From positions 1,798,001 to 1,862,000 of the forward strand of contig NZ_LT630003.1 in NCBI RefSeq assembly GCF_900105615.1: a stretch of 64,000 bases of DNA. Reading direction: 5' to 3'. The translations under genes and the position numbers were made by a program. Each line of letters starts with the position of its first letter. The stretch's first letter is position 1. Origin of the DNA: Lacrimispora sphenoides JCM 1415 (GTDB taxonomy: Bacteria; Bacillota; Clostridia; Lachnospirales; Lachnospiraceae). Of the stretch, positions 8,369-16,937 are shown in pieces. The notes beneath the pieces are model-generated. The model saw nothing but the letters and a program-made list of their open reading frames with translations, searched no databases and was not told where the DNA came from.

Positions 8369-9506
8369 ATAACTTTACATTGGGAGAATCCTGTGCGGAA
8401 ATAATGCATACCCAGGTTTTTCCCTGGTTCAGGATAATCTCGTTATTCTCCATGTCGTAATAATGTGTTGGGCCGAATTCTCCGTCTTTGCTCCATTTAA
8501 TGGGGATGGAACGGCCTTCTGTCACGTAACAGCCATAAGAGTCATCCTGTACGTTGATGTTTAAATATTCTGTCGTTGCATAATGGGCGGAAGGACAGTA
8601 CTGAAGGATGATATTCTTAACCTTGATCTGGCCTTCATTTCCCTTGTGGGGAGCCCCGTACTGAAACCGGTAATAAAGCCCGTCCTCTTCATGGTACTCA
8701 AACCACGGCTTGTTGAACACATAGCCTGGATAGACCTTATAGGCATCGCCCACGCCATTTGCTCCTTCAAGAGTCACCTTCCTTCCATCTTTCGCAAAAC
8801 GGTAATGACCGCGGTAGGACGGGTCGTAGCTTTCTGAGTATCCCAACTGAAGGATGGATTTGTTTAACCTTTCTCCGCTGGTATATGCATTGTGGGGAGT
8901 TTTCCGGTCTTTGGTACGGAAATATGCCACCGTACCGATGCCGTTAAGCCCGTTGATGTTATCCACATTGGCCAGATAAGGCTTTGCAAAGGTGCTCTGC
9001 CCGTAATGAGCATAGATCGCATCAAACTCGCGGGCAAAATATGTATAATAGGTGCGGCAGCTCCTGACGGAGCCGATCCGGTCCAGATCATCATAATTTT
9101 CCAAAATAGCCATATAACGGTTCATCCCACCTTCTGCCGGTGCTTCATAGACCACTCCGGCACGGTTGATTCCGTATTGAGGAAGAGCTTCTTTGTCATT
9201 GCTCATCATCACTGCCACCGGCCTCCGGTTTCCGATAGCGGAATCCACCATCTCCCCCGTAAGGTAGCTGCGTATCTTACCATCTTTTTCGGTACGTTCT
9301 TCAAAGGTATAGTATTCACCGGAATTCGCTTCTGTCCCATCGTCTGCTGACTCACTGCTGTTTATTTTAATTTCTTTTGTTTCCGCCTGGCCGGTTTCCA
9401 CCGATTGATCCGGAATCCATACCTTTTCATATTTTTTACCGCAGCCGGATAAAAAAGCGGCAGACAGCATGACGCCAGCGAATCCCAACCATACCTTTTT
9501 CATCAT
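8355..9506 (-). CDS. DUF3048 domain lipoprotein (YerB-like)
   Basis: 383 residues. The N-terminus has a lipoprotein signal with lipobox LSGC, so the mature protein is predicted to be anchored at Cys 22 on the outside of the membrane. After a Ser/Glu-rich linker comes the DUF3048 region (RPVAVMMSNDKEALPQYGIN, then YEAPAEGGMNRYMAIL and IGSVRSCRTYY). The same architecture is seen in Bacillus YerB, whose function is not settled. It begins with an ATGA overlap at the ybeY stop and has a GGGGAGG site, so it is cotranscribed with ybeY and the downstream flippase gene. Confidence 0.88.
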   Translation of the reverse strand: MMKKVWLGFAGVMLSAAFLSGCGKKYEKVWIPDQSVETGQAETKEIKINSSESADDGTEANSGEYYTFEERTEKDGKIRSYLTGEMVDSAIGNRRPVAVMMSNDKEALPQYGINRAGVVYEAPAEGGMNRYMAILENYDDLDRIGSVRSCRTYYTYFAREFDAIYAHYGQSTFAKPYLANVDNINGLNGIGTVAYFRTKDRKTPHNAYTSGERLNKSILQLGYSESYDPSYRGHYRFAKDGRKVTLEGANGVGDAYKVYPGYVFNKPWFEYHEEDGLYYRFQYGAPHKGNEGQIKVKNIILQYCPSAHYATTEYLNINVQDDSYGCYVTEGRSIPIKWSKDGEFGPTHYYDMENNEIILNQGKTWVCIISAQDSPNVKLYGKE

Positions 9507-10000
9507 CTCGTATATCCTCCCCGGCGTAAGATTTCCTCTTGCTTCCTTTCCATGATCTCCCGTTCATCCTCTTCCATGTGATCATATCCGCATAGATGAA
9601 GCATGCTGTGAGCGACTAAAAAGGCAAGCTCCCTTGTTTGGGAATGGCCGTATTTTTCAGCTTGTTCTTCCACCTTATCGATAGATATGACTATATCTCC
9701 CAGCAACAGCTCCCCTGTTTCCGGATGAAAGCAGTCGTCCGCCGCTTCTTCTAAATGTTCAAAATCCGAAGGCCTTTCATATTCAATCATGGGAAAGGAA
9801 AGAACATCTGTAGGGTTGTCTATCTTACGGTATTCGTTATTGATCTGGCGGATATCCTCATTGTCGGTAATGAGGACATTGACCTCTGCCTCATATGGGC
9901 AGTCTTCATAATCCAGTGAATCTTCCACTACCCTTGTAATGATATCTTCGTATGGGATATCCAGCTTTTTTTCGGCCTCATATTCAATATTAATCGTCAT
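9503..10000 (-). CDS. ybeY: Endoribonuclease YbeY (16S rRNA maturation)
   Basis: Zinc-dependent single-strand RNase that takes part in 16S rRNA 3'-end processing and ribosome quality control. The metal-binding motif HSMLHLCGYDHMEEDER is intact at about residues 129-145. With the start at the ATG at 10000 (AAAGG six bases upstream) the product is 165 residues, normal for the family; a longer in-frame extension to 10063 would overlap phoH by over 70 bases and is rejected. It overlaps the end of phoH by 11 bases and its stop overlaps the next gene's start, so phoH-ybeY-DUF3048 form a tight translational unit. Confidence 0.95.
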   Translation of the reverse strand: MTINIEYEAEKKLDIPYEDIITRVVEDSLDYEDCPYEAEVNVLITDNEDIRQINNEYRKIDNPTDVLSFPMIEYERPSDFEHLEEAADDCFHPETGELLLGDIVISIDKVEEQAEKYGHSQTRELAFLVAHSMLHLCGYDHMEEDEREIMERKQEEILRRGGYTR

Positions 10001-11006
10001 AACGCGCCTTTCTGCCGCCAATGGCTTTTGTCTTTCGTTCCACTGGCTTTTTCTTCGACTCATAATCGTCGTAAGCCTGTACGATTTTCTGCACCAGAGG
10101 ATGACGAACCACGTCGCTGCTGGTTAGATGGCAGAAACCGATGTCGTCAATTCTCTTTAATATTTTCATGGCCGTATCAAGTCCTGATAAACTTCCAGTA
10201 GGAAGATCCTTTTGTGTTAAGTCACCAGTTACAATTACCTTTGATCCAAAGCCGATTCTGGTGAGGAACATCTTCATCTGGGCCGGAGTGGTGTTCTGGG
10301 CTTCGTCAAGAATAATATAGGCATTGTCCAGGGTACGGCCTCTCATATAAGCCAGAGGTGCTACTTCTATCAGGCCTTTCTCCGCATTGTGAAGATAGCT
10401 CTCTGCTCCCATAATCTGATAGAGTGCATCATATAAAGGCCTTAAATAAGGATCTATTTTGCTTTGTAAATCTCCCGGGAGAAATCCTAGCTTTTCTCCT
10501 GCCTCAATAGCAGGTCTGGTCAGAATGATCCGGTTTACCTCTCCGTTTTTAAAAGCCTGGATTGCCATGGCCATGGCAAGATAGGTTTTTCCAGTTCCTG
10601 CAGGACCGATTCCGAATACGATCATCTTCTTTCTGATCTGGTCCACATACTGCTTTTGTCCGAGGGTCTTTGGCTTTACCGGCCTTCCCGTAATGGTTCT
10701 GCAGATAATGTCCTTGTCGATTTCTAAAATCTGACTGTCGCTTTCAGAAAATGACAAAGAAAGGGCATAATCTACATTTTGTTCTGTGATGGAATTTCCC
10801 CGTTTGGAAAGCTCAATCAGATTACTAAATACACTCTTTGCTTTCTGCACCATTTGCTCTGATCCAATGATCTTAAGGGCGCCATCGCGTCCAATCATGG
10901 TAACATGCAGGGTCCGTTCTATTTTCTTTAGATAGCTGTCAAACTGTCCGCATACATTTTTTTCGTGTTCAGCTGGAATGTCTATGATTGTCTCAATTAC
11001 GCTCAT
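9990..11006 (-). CDS. phoH: PhoH family ATPase
   Basis: 338-residue P-loop protein. Walker A is GIGPAGTGKTYLAMAMA at about residue 131, followed by the PhoH signatures RPAIEAGEKLGFLPGD and the Walker B region AYIILDEAQNTT. An N-terminal KH-like segment precedes the ATPase. PhoH proteins are cytoplasmic ATPases linked to RNA metabolism, and pairing with ybeY is conserved across bacteria. The SD GGAGG lies further than usual (about 15 bases) from the ATG. It overlaps the 3' end of yqfD by 14 bases, as in the Bacillus yqfC-yqfD-phoH order. Confidence 0.94.
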   Translation of the reverse strand: MSVIETIIDIPAEHEKNVCGQFDSYLKKIERTLHVTMIGRDGALKIIGSEQMVQKAKSVFSNLIELSKRGNSITEQNVDYALSLSFSESDSQILEIDKDIICRTITGRPVKPKTLGQKQYVDQIRKKMIVFGIGPAGTGKTYLAMAMAIQAFKNGEVNRIILTRPAIEAGEKLGFLPGDLQSKIDPYLRPLYDALYQIMGAESYLHNAEKGLIEVAPLAYMRGRTLDNAYIILDEAQNTTPAQMKMFLTRIGFGSKVIVTGDLTQKDLPTGSLSGLDTAMKILKRIDDIGFCHLTSSDVVRHPLVQKIVQAYDDYESKKKPVERKTKAIGGRKARYDD

Positions 11007-12237
11007 TTGAATGATTTGTCTCCTCCGGTTCCTCTGATCTTTGTATCTTCAACGCCTCCCGCCTTCCTAAAGGCTCCTCTACCACGAAATCCATGGCAAC
11101 CTGGCATAAAGATTCATTATCTAGTATTTTAACATGATTTTCCAGAATTTGTACCCCTTTTTCTATTAAATTTTTTTTGTACCTTTCGTTGATATCCTCA
11201 GACAGCAGCTTTTTCTCTTCTTCTGTATAGGGGCGCTCGTAGGATATATACTCTTTCCCTGTTATTTTGCCAAAGTAAATGGGAAGATAAAAATTCTGGA
11301 ATAAATGAAGCTGCTCTTCTTCCATGGTCCTTTTCCAGGAAGTTCCCTCAGGCCGGGGACGGATAAGCATGAAGGAAAAGCGGAAAGCCTTCATATAGTA
11401 TCCATTCCTCTCTTTCCCTGTTTCTACGTCGATTTTCCGAAAAAGAGGCATCTGTCTGGTAAAATGATATTCTGTCCTGGCTGTTATATCCGCATCAGAG
11501 CGTATAAAGTGGGTATTTATCACTGTTTCGCTGTCGTCGATAATGGGAAGGGCGCCGCTGACCAGTATCTGTCCTTCTTCTACCGTATCACCTATGGCTG
11601 CCATTGGAACGCCGCTGCGAACGATCATGGAGGTGATTACACCGCCTTTTTCCGCTATGATGTCACAGGGAGTTTCATCCTTTACAGGAATCTCCGACAA
11701 CACTTCATTTTCTTTTATTTTAACCAAAAGGCGGGTTCCTGATACCCTTGCCGATACCCAGGTTATTTCAGGAAACTTGGTTCGAAAAGATTCTTCCAGA
11801 ACATCACAATCAATTTTTGATTTTTTCATACCATATCGGATTTCTTCCGATTCGCAGAATTTTAAAAGAGTGTCGTATGTATACATCCGGTTCCCGTCAA
11901 ATTCAATGTCCCAGATAAACAGGGAAAGGGAATAGAGGATCAAAAAAAAGCTGATGAACCCGGCTGCATATAGTTTCCGTTTTTTGTTCCGATGTAAAAA
12001 AAAAGGAAGTCCAAACTTTTTTAAAATCCTAAGTCTGACCTTCGATTTACGCACAAGGGGCTTCACCTTACGGAACCCTTGTACCGTCATGAAAAGCTGA
12101 TAGGAATGTCCGCAATTTACGACTTTCCACAATTCAATTTCATGTACGTTGCACATGTTAAGAAAACGTTCCGGGGAAAAACCGGTCATTTCTATAGAAA
12201 GATAACCGAATAAATAATGATTCAGCCATGCGAGCAT
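10993..12237 (-). CDS. yqfD: Sporulation protein YqfD
   Basis: 414 residues. The opening WLNHYLFGYLSIEMTGFSPERFLN matches the YqfD family, followed by a basic stretch, one transmembrane segment at about residues 90-112 (AAGFISFFLILYSLSLFIW) and a large extracytoplasmic domain with an SHS2-like fold pattern (FDGNRMYTYDTLLKFC). In Bacillus yqfD is a sigma-E gene of the mother cell needed for efficient sporulation. The SD GGAGGTG is strong. It follows yqfC after 24 bases, so the sigma-E-type promoter at 12592 probably drives both. Confidence 0.9.
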   Translation of the reverse strand: MLAWLNHYLFGYLSIEMTGFSPERFLNMCNVHEIELWKVVNCGHSYQLFMTVQGFRKVKPLVRKSKVRLRILKKFGLPFFLHRNKKRKLYAAGFISFFLILYSLSLFIWDIEFDGNRMYTYDTLLKFCESEEIRYGMKKSKIDCDVLEESFRTKFPEITWVSARVSGTRLLVKIKENEVLSEIPVKDETPCDIIAEKGGVITSMIVRSGVPMAAIGDTVEEGQILVSGALPIIDDSETVINTHFIRSDADITARTEYHFTRQMPLFRKIDVETGKERNGYYMKAFRFSFMLIRPRPEGTSWKRTMEEEQLHLFQNFYLPIYFGKITGKEYISYERPYTEEEKKLLSEDINERYKKNLIEKGVQILENHVKILDNESLCQVAMDFVVEEPLGRREALKIQRSEEPEETNHSNERN

Positions 12238-12261
12238 TTTATTTCACCTCCAGTACCCTTT

Positions 12262-12528
12262 TTATTCAAATTCCAGGGATTTTATATAACCGTTGATTTT
12301 CATCTCCTCATTGGTGTAGTATTCAATCATCAGCCTGCTACCGCCAATGATCACCCGACAGTTTTTTGCCTGAAGTTTGATGGAACAGTCTGTATACAGG
12401 ATAATGCTTCGGTAATTTTCTATTACAACGCTATGACGTCCAAGAAAAGATACAAGCACTTCTCCCAGAACCACGTCCTTCGGGAGTTTTAAGGCGGAAG
12501 CTGCTTTTTCCTTTGATTCCTCAAACAT
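12262..12528 (-). CDS. yqfC: Sporulation protein YqfC (YabP family)
   Basis: 88-residue YabP/YqfC family protein with the typical pattern LPKDVVLGEVLVSFLGRHSVVIENYRSI in two pieces and a C-terminal GGSRLMIEYYTNEEMKINGYI. It belongs to the mother-cell spore coat/cortex gene set; the precise function is unknown. It is the first gene of the yqfC-yqfD-phoH-ybeY run. A candidate sigma-E promoter lies 64 to 92 bases upstream, and the leader contains a short GGGG/CCCC hairpin. The annotated ATG has an AAGGG site six or so bases upstream. Confidence 0.88.
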   Translation of the reverse strand: MFEESKEKAASALKLPKDVVLGEVLVSFLGRHSVVIENYRSIILYTDCSIKLQAKNCRVIIGGSRLMIEYYTNEEMKINGYIKSLEFE

Positions 12529-12591
12529 AATCCCTTTTCTGCCCCTCTCTTTTTATTTTTGCAAATCAATTTGGGGATTTAACCCCTTTAT

Positions 12592-12620
12592 ACTATATGC
12601 AAAAAAGATGCGGAACATTC
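12592..12620 (-). promoter_or_regulatory. Candidate sigma-E promoter of yqfC-yqfD
   Basis: On the minus strand, GAATGTT at 12614-12620 is followed after 14 bases by CATATAGT at 12592-12599. This resembles the Bacillus sigma-E pattern (about KMATATT, 14-15 bases, CATACANT). The -10 region shares GCATATAGTATAA with the spoIVA promoter at 20577, which supports a common mother-cell sigma factor. Confidence 0.6.
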
Positions 12621-12637
12621 TACGGCATTAAAAGTCG

Positions 12638-12673
12638 AAAAAACCCCTGGTCACATAGAAATGGGACCAGGGG
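12638..12673 (-). terminator. Intrinsic terminator after rpsU
   Basis: A perfect 9-bp stem (12644-12652 with 12665-12673; CCCCTGGTC and GACCAGGGG) with a 12-base loop lies 16 bases beyond the rpsU stop. On the minus strand it is followed by six T residues. This is a textbook intrinsic terminator. Confidence 0.9.
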
Positions 12674-12688
12674 CTCATCTTTTAACTA

Positions 12689-12865
12689 TTAGTTATATTT
12701 ACGTTTTCTTGCAGCTTCAGACTTTTTCTTGCGTCTAACGCTTGGTTTCTCGTAATGCTCTCTCTTACGAATTTCCTGCTGGATACCTGCTTTTGCACAG
12801 TTTCTTTTGAATCTGCGTAAAGCACTATCTAAGGTCTCGTTGTCTTTAACGATAACATTTGACAT
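12689..12865 (-). CDS. rpsU: Ribosomal protein S21
   Basis: A 58-residue basic protein of the small ribosomal subunit. Translation reads [20 protein letters not shown], then the typical NCAKAG and [14 protein letters not shown] stretches and a lysine/arginine-rich tail ending in KRKYN. Length and sequence are typical of Firmicute S21. A GGAGG site lies about 15 bases before the ATG. It has its own promoter at 12942 and its own terminator at 12638, so it is a single-gene transcription unit between alaS and yqfC. Confidence 0.96.
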   Translation of the reverse strand: MSNVIVKDNETLDSALRRFKRNCAKAGIQQEIRKREHYEKPSVRRKKKSEAARKRKYN

Positions 12866-12941
12866 AGCTCACACCTAACCTCCCTCCAGTTGTGTACTTG
12901 TGCATAATACAACTGTTTGGGTATTTTATAGCACTGATATG

Positions 12942-12969
12942 ATTATAGCATAATTTTGCCATTCGTCAA
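12942..12969 (-). promoter_or_regulatory. Sigma-A promoter of rpsU
   Basis: On the minus strand, TTGACG (12964-12969) and TATAAT (12942-12947) are separated by 16 bases. The predicted leader is about 70 bases. The -35 box touches the alaS terminator hairpin at 12968-12990, so the two elements are interlocked. Confidence 0.75.
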
Positions 12970-12990
12970 GAAAAATTTTATATTTTTCTT
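12968..12990 (-). terminator. AT-rich terminator hairpin after alaS
   Basis: AAGAAAAAT and ATTTTTCTT form a perfect 9-bp inverted repeat with a 5-base loop, 14 bases past the alaS stop. The 3' arm supplies the T-run on the minus strand. The stem is weak because it is almost all A-T. Confidence 0.5.
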
Positions 12991-13003
12991 AATGTTTCCC
13001 TGA

Positions 13004-15643
13004 TTAATTCAGCTGTTCTGCAACAACTTCCGCAACTTTTTCAAGGCATGCATCCACTCCTGCCGGATTCTTTCCGCCTGCCTGAGCCATATTCGGACGA
13101 CCGCCGCCGCCTCCTCCGACTAAGGAAGCAATGGCTTTGATCAAGTTGCCTGCATGAGCTCCCTTCTTCTGTGCGTCCTCCGTCACAGTAGCCATCAGAT
13201 TTACTTTATCATCCTGTACAGAGGCGATTACAATGACTCCATCGCCTATCTTATCTTTCAGCTGGTCGCCCAGATTGCGGAGTCCATTCATATCCACATC
13301 AAGCACCTTTGTGGCAAGAACCTTAACTCCCTTAATCTCTTTCACCTGATCCATTACATTACCAAGAGAGTCTTTTGCAAGTTTGCTTTTTAACTTTTCA
13401 TTCTCAGAATGCAGGGCTTTTATTTCTTCTAAAAGGGACTCAATTTTTGCCGTCAGGGAGGATGGTGTTGTCTTGACAGCCTTTGCTGCTTCAAGAAGCT
13501 CTTTTTCTGTTTCCTGATAATAATGCATCAGGCCGTCTCCGGTCAGGGCTTCGATTCTCCGGACTCCGGCTGCGATACCGGTTTCAGACAGGATCTTAAA
13601 AGAGCCGATCACTCCCGTATTGTTAATATGGGTGCCGCCGCAAAGCTCTGTGGAAAAGTCTCCCATTTTCACAACGCGGACCGTATCGCCGTATTTTTCC
13701 CCAAACAGTGCCATAGCACCTGATTTTTTGGCTTCCTCTAAAGACATGATTTCCGTTTTTACAGGAAGAGATTCCTTGATTTTCTCATTTACCAGGGTTT
13801 CCACCTGTTGGATTTCCTCAAGTGTCATGGCTGAGAAATGAGTAAAGTCGAAACGCAGCCTGTCTCCGTCAACTAAGGAACCGGCCTGCTCTACATGATT
13901 GCCCAGAACTGCTCTTAAGGCTTTCTGGAGAAGATGGGTTGCACTGTGGTTTTTTCCCGTATTCTGGCGGTTATTTTCACAAACCTTTAAGGTAACCACA
14001 TCTCCTGTCTGCAGCATTCCCTTTATCATTCTGCCCACATGGCCCACTTTTCCACCCTGTAAATGGATGGTATCTTCCACCTTAAATTCGCCCATATCAC
14101 TTACGATTCTGCCTACATCGCCCTGCTGGCCTCCCATGGTTCCGTAAAATACGGTCTGTTCCGTCACAATGGTTCCGGTCTCTCCGTCGGTAAGCGCCTC
14201 CACTAAGTCTGTTTCCGAAGTGAGAACAAGGATTTTGGAATCACAAACCAGCTTATCATAGCCGATAAACTCCGTTGTAATGGCAGGATCAATGGACTGG
14301 TAGACAGTGACATCAGCCCCCATGTAATTGGTGGTCTTTCTGGCATTTCTGGCTGTTTCCCTCTGCTTTTGCATAGCAGCTTTAAAGCCGTCTTCATCCA
14401 CACTGAAATTCTTTTCTTCCAGAATCTCCAGAGTCAGATCCAGAGGGAATCCGTAGGTATCATATAATTTGAAAGCATTCTCACCGGAAAGGATGGTGAT
14501 CTTCTCTTTTATCATCTCCTCTTCCAGCTCGCCAAGTATTGCTAGGCCCTGGTCAATGGTCTTGTTAAACTTGTCTTCCTCCTGGGTCAGAACTTTTAGA
14601 ATCATAGCTTTCTTTTCTTCCAGTTCCGGATATCCATCCTTAGATAAGTCAATCACGGTGGCGGACAAGTCTGCAAGGAACTTTCCTTCGATTCCCAGAA
14701 GTCTTCCATGGCGGGCAGCTCTTCTTAAGAGGCGGCGGAGAACATAGCCCCGTCCCTCATTGGAGGGCATAATGCCATCGGATATCATAAAGGTACAGGA
14801 CCGGACGTGATCTGTGATCAGCCGAAGGGATACATCCACATCAGGATCCTTCTTGTATTCTGTCCGGGCCAGTTCAGCCACACGGTTTAAAAGAGCTTTA
14901 ATGGTATCTATATCAAAAATGGAATCTACATCCTGAACAACTACGGCCAGACGTTCCAGTCCCATGCCGGTATCAATGTTCTTCTGCTGTAATTCCTCAT
15001 AGTTTCCATGGCCGTCATTTTCAAACTGTGTAAATACATTATTCCATACTTCCATATAACGGTCGCATTCACAGCCAACGGTACAGTCTGGCTTGCCGCA
15101 GCCGTACTTCTCTCCCCTGTCGTAGTAAATCTCAGAACAGGGGCCGCAGGGACCTGCGCCGTGCTCCCAGAAATTGTCTGCCTTTCCCAAGCGGAAAATA
15201 CGCTCGGGCGCAATGCCGATTTTCTTATTCCAGATTTCGAAGGCCTCATCATCTTCCAGATATACGGAGGGATACAGCCTGTCCGGGTCAAGGCCGACTA
15301 CCTGGGTCAGAAATTCCCATGACCAGTGAATCGCCTCATCCTTAAAATAATCCCCAAAGGAAAAGTTTCCCAGCATCTCAAAGAATGTGCCGTGGCGGGC
15401 TGTCTTGCCAACGTTCTCAATATCTCCTGTCCGGATACACTTCTGACAGGTAGTCACCCTTTTTCTTGGCGGGATTTCCTGGCCTGTAAAATATGGCTTA
15501 AGGGGAGCCATGCCCGAGTTGATTAACAACAAGCTGTTATCATTATGCGGAACCAGGGAGAAGCTTTTCATCGCCAGATGTCCCTTACTCTCAAAAAATT
15601 CAAGGAACATTCTCCTCAGTTCATTCACACCGTAGTTCTTCAC
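13004..15643 (-). CDS. alaS: Alanyl-tRNA synthetase
   Basis: 879-residue class II synthetase that charges tRNA-Ala and edits mischarged Ser and Gly. The aminoacylation core opens with LRRMFLEFFESKGH and includes RTGDIENVG and the motif region GRGYVLRRLLRRAARHGR. The editing domain has HSATHLL at about residue 566 and the zinc motif CGGTHINNTG at about 666. A coiled coil and the glycine-rich C-Ala domain (GGGGGGRP) end the protein, so it is full length. Translation starts with GTG at 15643 after GGAGG. It follows a 49-codon membrane-protein gene by 18 bases. No T-box motif is visible upstream. Confidence 0.97.
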   Translation of the reverse strand: MKNYGVNELRRMFLEFFESKGHLAMKSFSLVPHNDNSLLLINSGMAPLKPYFTGQEIPPRKRVTTCQKCIRTGDIENVGKTARHGTFFEMLGNFSFGDYFKDEAIHWSWEFLTQVVGLDPDRLYPSVYLEDDEAFEIWNKKIGIAPERIFRLGKADNFWEHGAGPCGPCSEIYYDRGEKYGCGKPDCTVGCECDRYMEVWNNVFTQFENDGHGNYEELQQKNIDTGMGLERLAVVVQDVDSIFDIDTIKALLNRVAELARTEYKKDPDVDVSLRLITDHVRSCTFMISDGIMPSNEGRGYVLRRLLRRAARHGRLLGIEGKFLADLSATVIDLSKDGYPELEEKKAMILKVLTQEEDKFNKTIDQGLAILGELEEEMIKEKITILSGENAFKLYDTYGFPLDLTLEILEEKNFSVDEDGFKAAMQKQRETARNARKTTNYMGADVTVYQSIDPAITTEFIGYDKLVCDSKILVLTSETDLVEALTDGETGTIVTEQTVFYGTMGGQQGDVGRIVSDMGEFKVEDTIHLQGGKVGHVGRMIKGMLQTGDVVTLKVCENNRQNTGKNHSATHLLQKALRAVLGNHVEQAGSLVDGDRLRFDFTHFSAMTLEEIQQVETLVNEKIKESLPVKTEIMSLEEAKKSGAMALFGEKYGDTVRVVKMGDFSTELCGGTHINNTGVIGSFKILSETGIAAGVRRIEALTGDGLMHYYQETEKELLEAAKAVKTTPSSLTAKIESLLEEIKALHSENEKLKSKLAKDSLGNVMDQVKEIKGVKVLATKVLDVDMNGLRNLGDQLKDKIGDGVIVIASVQDDKVNLMATVTEDAQKKGAHAGNLIKAIASLVGGGGGGRPNMAQAGGKNPAGVDACLEKVAEVVAEQLN

Positions 15644-15661
15644 GTTACTGTCCTCCGTTTG

Positions 15662-15811
15662 CTATTTTGTCTCTTTCGTCGCATTGCCGCTGTTTACGGC
15701 ATCTTTATGGTCTCTGTATTTCTTGCCGCATACGATACCGCCCCATGCAAGAAACAGGAAGAACAGAAATTTTATTGCGGTCTCCAGTAAACTTGCAAAT
15801 ATTGCTGTCAT
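15662..15811 (-). CDS. Small single-pass membrane protein upstream of alaS
   Basis: A 49-codon frame preceded by a strong GGGAGG site. Residues about 2-28 are hydrophobic (TAIFASLLETAIKFLFFLFL, then AWGGIVCG), followed by a charged tail KKYRDHKDAVNSGNATKETK. This is the layout of a one-helix inner-membrane miniprotein with a cytoplasmic C-terminus. The frame stops 18 bases before the alaS start and shares the promoter at 15856, so it is the first gene of the alaS transcript. I do not recognise the family. Confidence 0.65.
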   Translation of the reverse strand: MTAIFASLLETAIKFLFFLFLAWGGIVCGKKYRDHKDAVNSGNATKETK

Positions 15812-15855
15812 ATTTTTTTCCTCCCGAAAATTCATATAGTATCACTCATTTTACT

Positions 15856-15884
15856 ATCCTATCATATGGGATTTTATTTATCAA
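15856..15884 (-). promoter_or_regulatory. Sigma-A promoter of the small membrane protein and alaS
   Basis: TTGATA (15879-15884) and TAGGAT (15856-15861) on the minus strand are 17 bases apart. The start codon of the 49-codon gene is about 40 bases downstream of the predicted start site. Confidence 0.6.
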
Positions 15885-15916
15885 GATGTTGGTATGTAAA
15901 TTTTTTCTCTCAAAAT

Positions 15917-15945
15917 AAAAAAGTACGGTAAAAACCGTACTTTTT
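15917..15945. terminator. Symmetric terminator at the end of the DUF1311 gene
   Basis: AAAAAGTACGGT (15918-15929) and ACCGTACTTTTT (15934-15945) form a 12-bp stem with a 4-base loop and A/T runs on both sides. It works on paper in both directions, but only the minus-strand DUF1311 gene ends here, and its stop codon overlaps the hairpin. Confidence 0.8.
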
Positions 15946-16807
15946 ACTGATCATCTTTTAAAGAGAGAACATCCATGTATTCTGTTACCAGATCATAGGC
16001 CCGCGCCCTCGTGGACTCTGCCATGGAAGCAGTGTACTCAACCTCTTCCAGGCTTCCGCCGCTGTATTTTTTTGCGGCCTCCTCTGCCTTTGCATCCCTG
16101 CTTTTGATCCATGCCTGCTGTGAAGTTTCAAGGGTTTCCTTATCTTCGTCAGCCAACCCTTCTATAATAGCGGTATAAATCGCATTCTGTTCCCTGTTCC
16201 ACAGCTTAAATTCTTTATCTACCAGGGCTTTCATGGAATAGGTATTGGAATCTCCTGATTCCTCCCGCATCTTTTTGATCTGGGCATCCAGTTCCAGCAA
16301 ATGCTTTTGATAATAGGCTGCCCCCTCCGCAGGAGCGGCTGCATACGCCTGCCGGCTTTTTAAATCCGGACTTATGGGTGAAATTACGGTTTCCTCTATG
16401 GAAGCCTCGTTAGAGTTTTCCTCTGCCTGGGGAACCGGTTCTGCCTGGTCAGAAACTGCAGCACTTTTCATCCGAAGTTCGGCATCTGCCGGCTGGGATC
16501 TGTTCTCCGCTGCGGTTTCAGTATTGGGGGTGGCCGCCGGACCGGCTTTTCTCATCTTTGATTCCTCTGCAGAAGCAGGCGCTTCCTGGGGAGCCGCCAT
16601 ATCCGCTGAAAACAATTCCGGCGTTCCGCCATAGCCTTTTGCCTCTGCTTGGTCATCCGGAATTTCGGAGTTTGAAAGCCCAGTGATTCCCAAAGGATCC
16701 GAAACATTTTCCTTGCTTTTTATAAACGTGGATGTGGCAAGGGTTATGAGGATCCCGATGACCAGAATGCTTCCAATTACAATCCAAATTCCTCTATTTT
16801 TATCCAT
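15944..16807 (-). CDS. Membrane-anchored protein with LprI/DUF1311-like C-terminal domain
   Basis: 287 residues. One N-terminal transmembrane anchor (GIWIVIGSILVIGILITLAT, residues about 5-24) is followed by a low-complexity Ala/Glu/Pro linker to about residue 155. The C-terminal domain (from YYQKHLLELDAQIKKMR) has the LprI/DUF1311 pattern: LWNREQNAIY, QQAWIKSRDAKAEEAAKKY, GGS, then a TRARAYDLV segment. Proteins with this domain are usually secreted or periplasmic and include lysozyme-inhibitor-like members; the role here is unknown. It seems to be a single-gene unit between rnhA and the alaS unit, ended by a strong terminator. The promoter is not obvious. Confidence 0.65.
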   Translation of the reverse strand: MDKNRGIWIVIGSILVIGILITLATSTFIKSKENVSDPLGITGLSNSEIPDDQAEAKGYGGTPELFSADMAAPQEAPASAEESKMRKAGPAATPNTETAAENRSQPADAELRMKSAAVSDQAEPVPQAEENSNEASIEETVISPISPDLKSRQAYAAAPAEGAAYYQKHLLELDAQIKKMREESGDSNTYSMKALVDKEFKLWNREQNAIYTAIIEGLADEDKETLETSQQAWIKSRDAKAEEAAKKYSGGSLEEVEYTASMAESTRARAYDLVTEYMDVLSLKDDQ

Positions 16808-16937
16808 GAAATATCATCCTAACCTATTTGATGAAAATAACATAGCACAAATAAAAAAGAAAGAAAATAGGAATTCGCAATTAGTAAGACATTGTAAGAG
16901 ATATGTAAGTTTTTGGCATTTTCCAATGCTTGCCATA

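Noticed and set aside
15644-15943. T-box leader for alaS or serS
   Set aside because: No AGGGTGGNACCGCG-type antiterminator sequence is visible upstream of either gene, and the gaps are too short.
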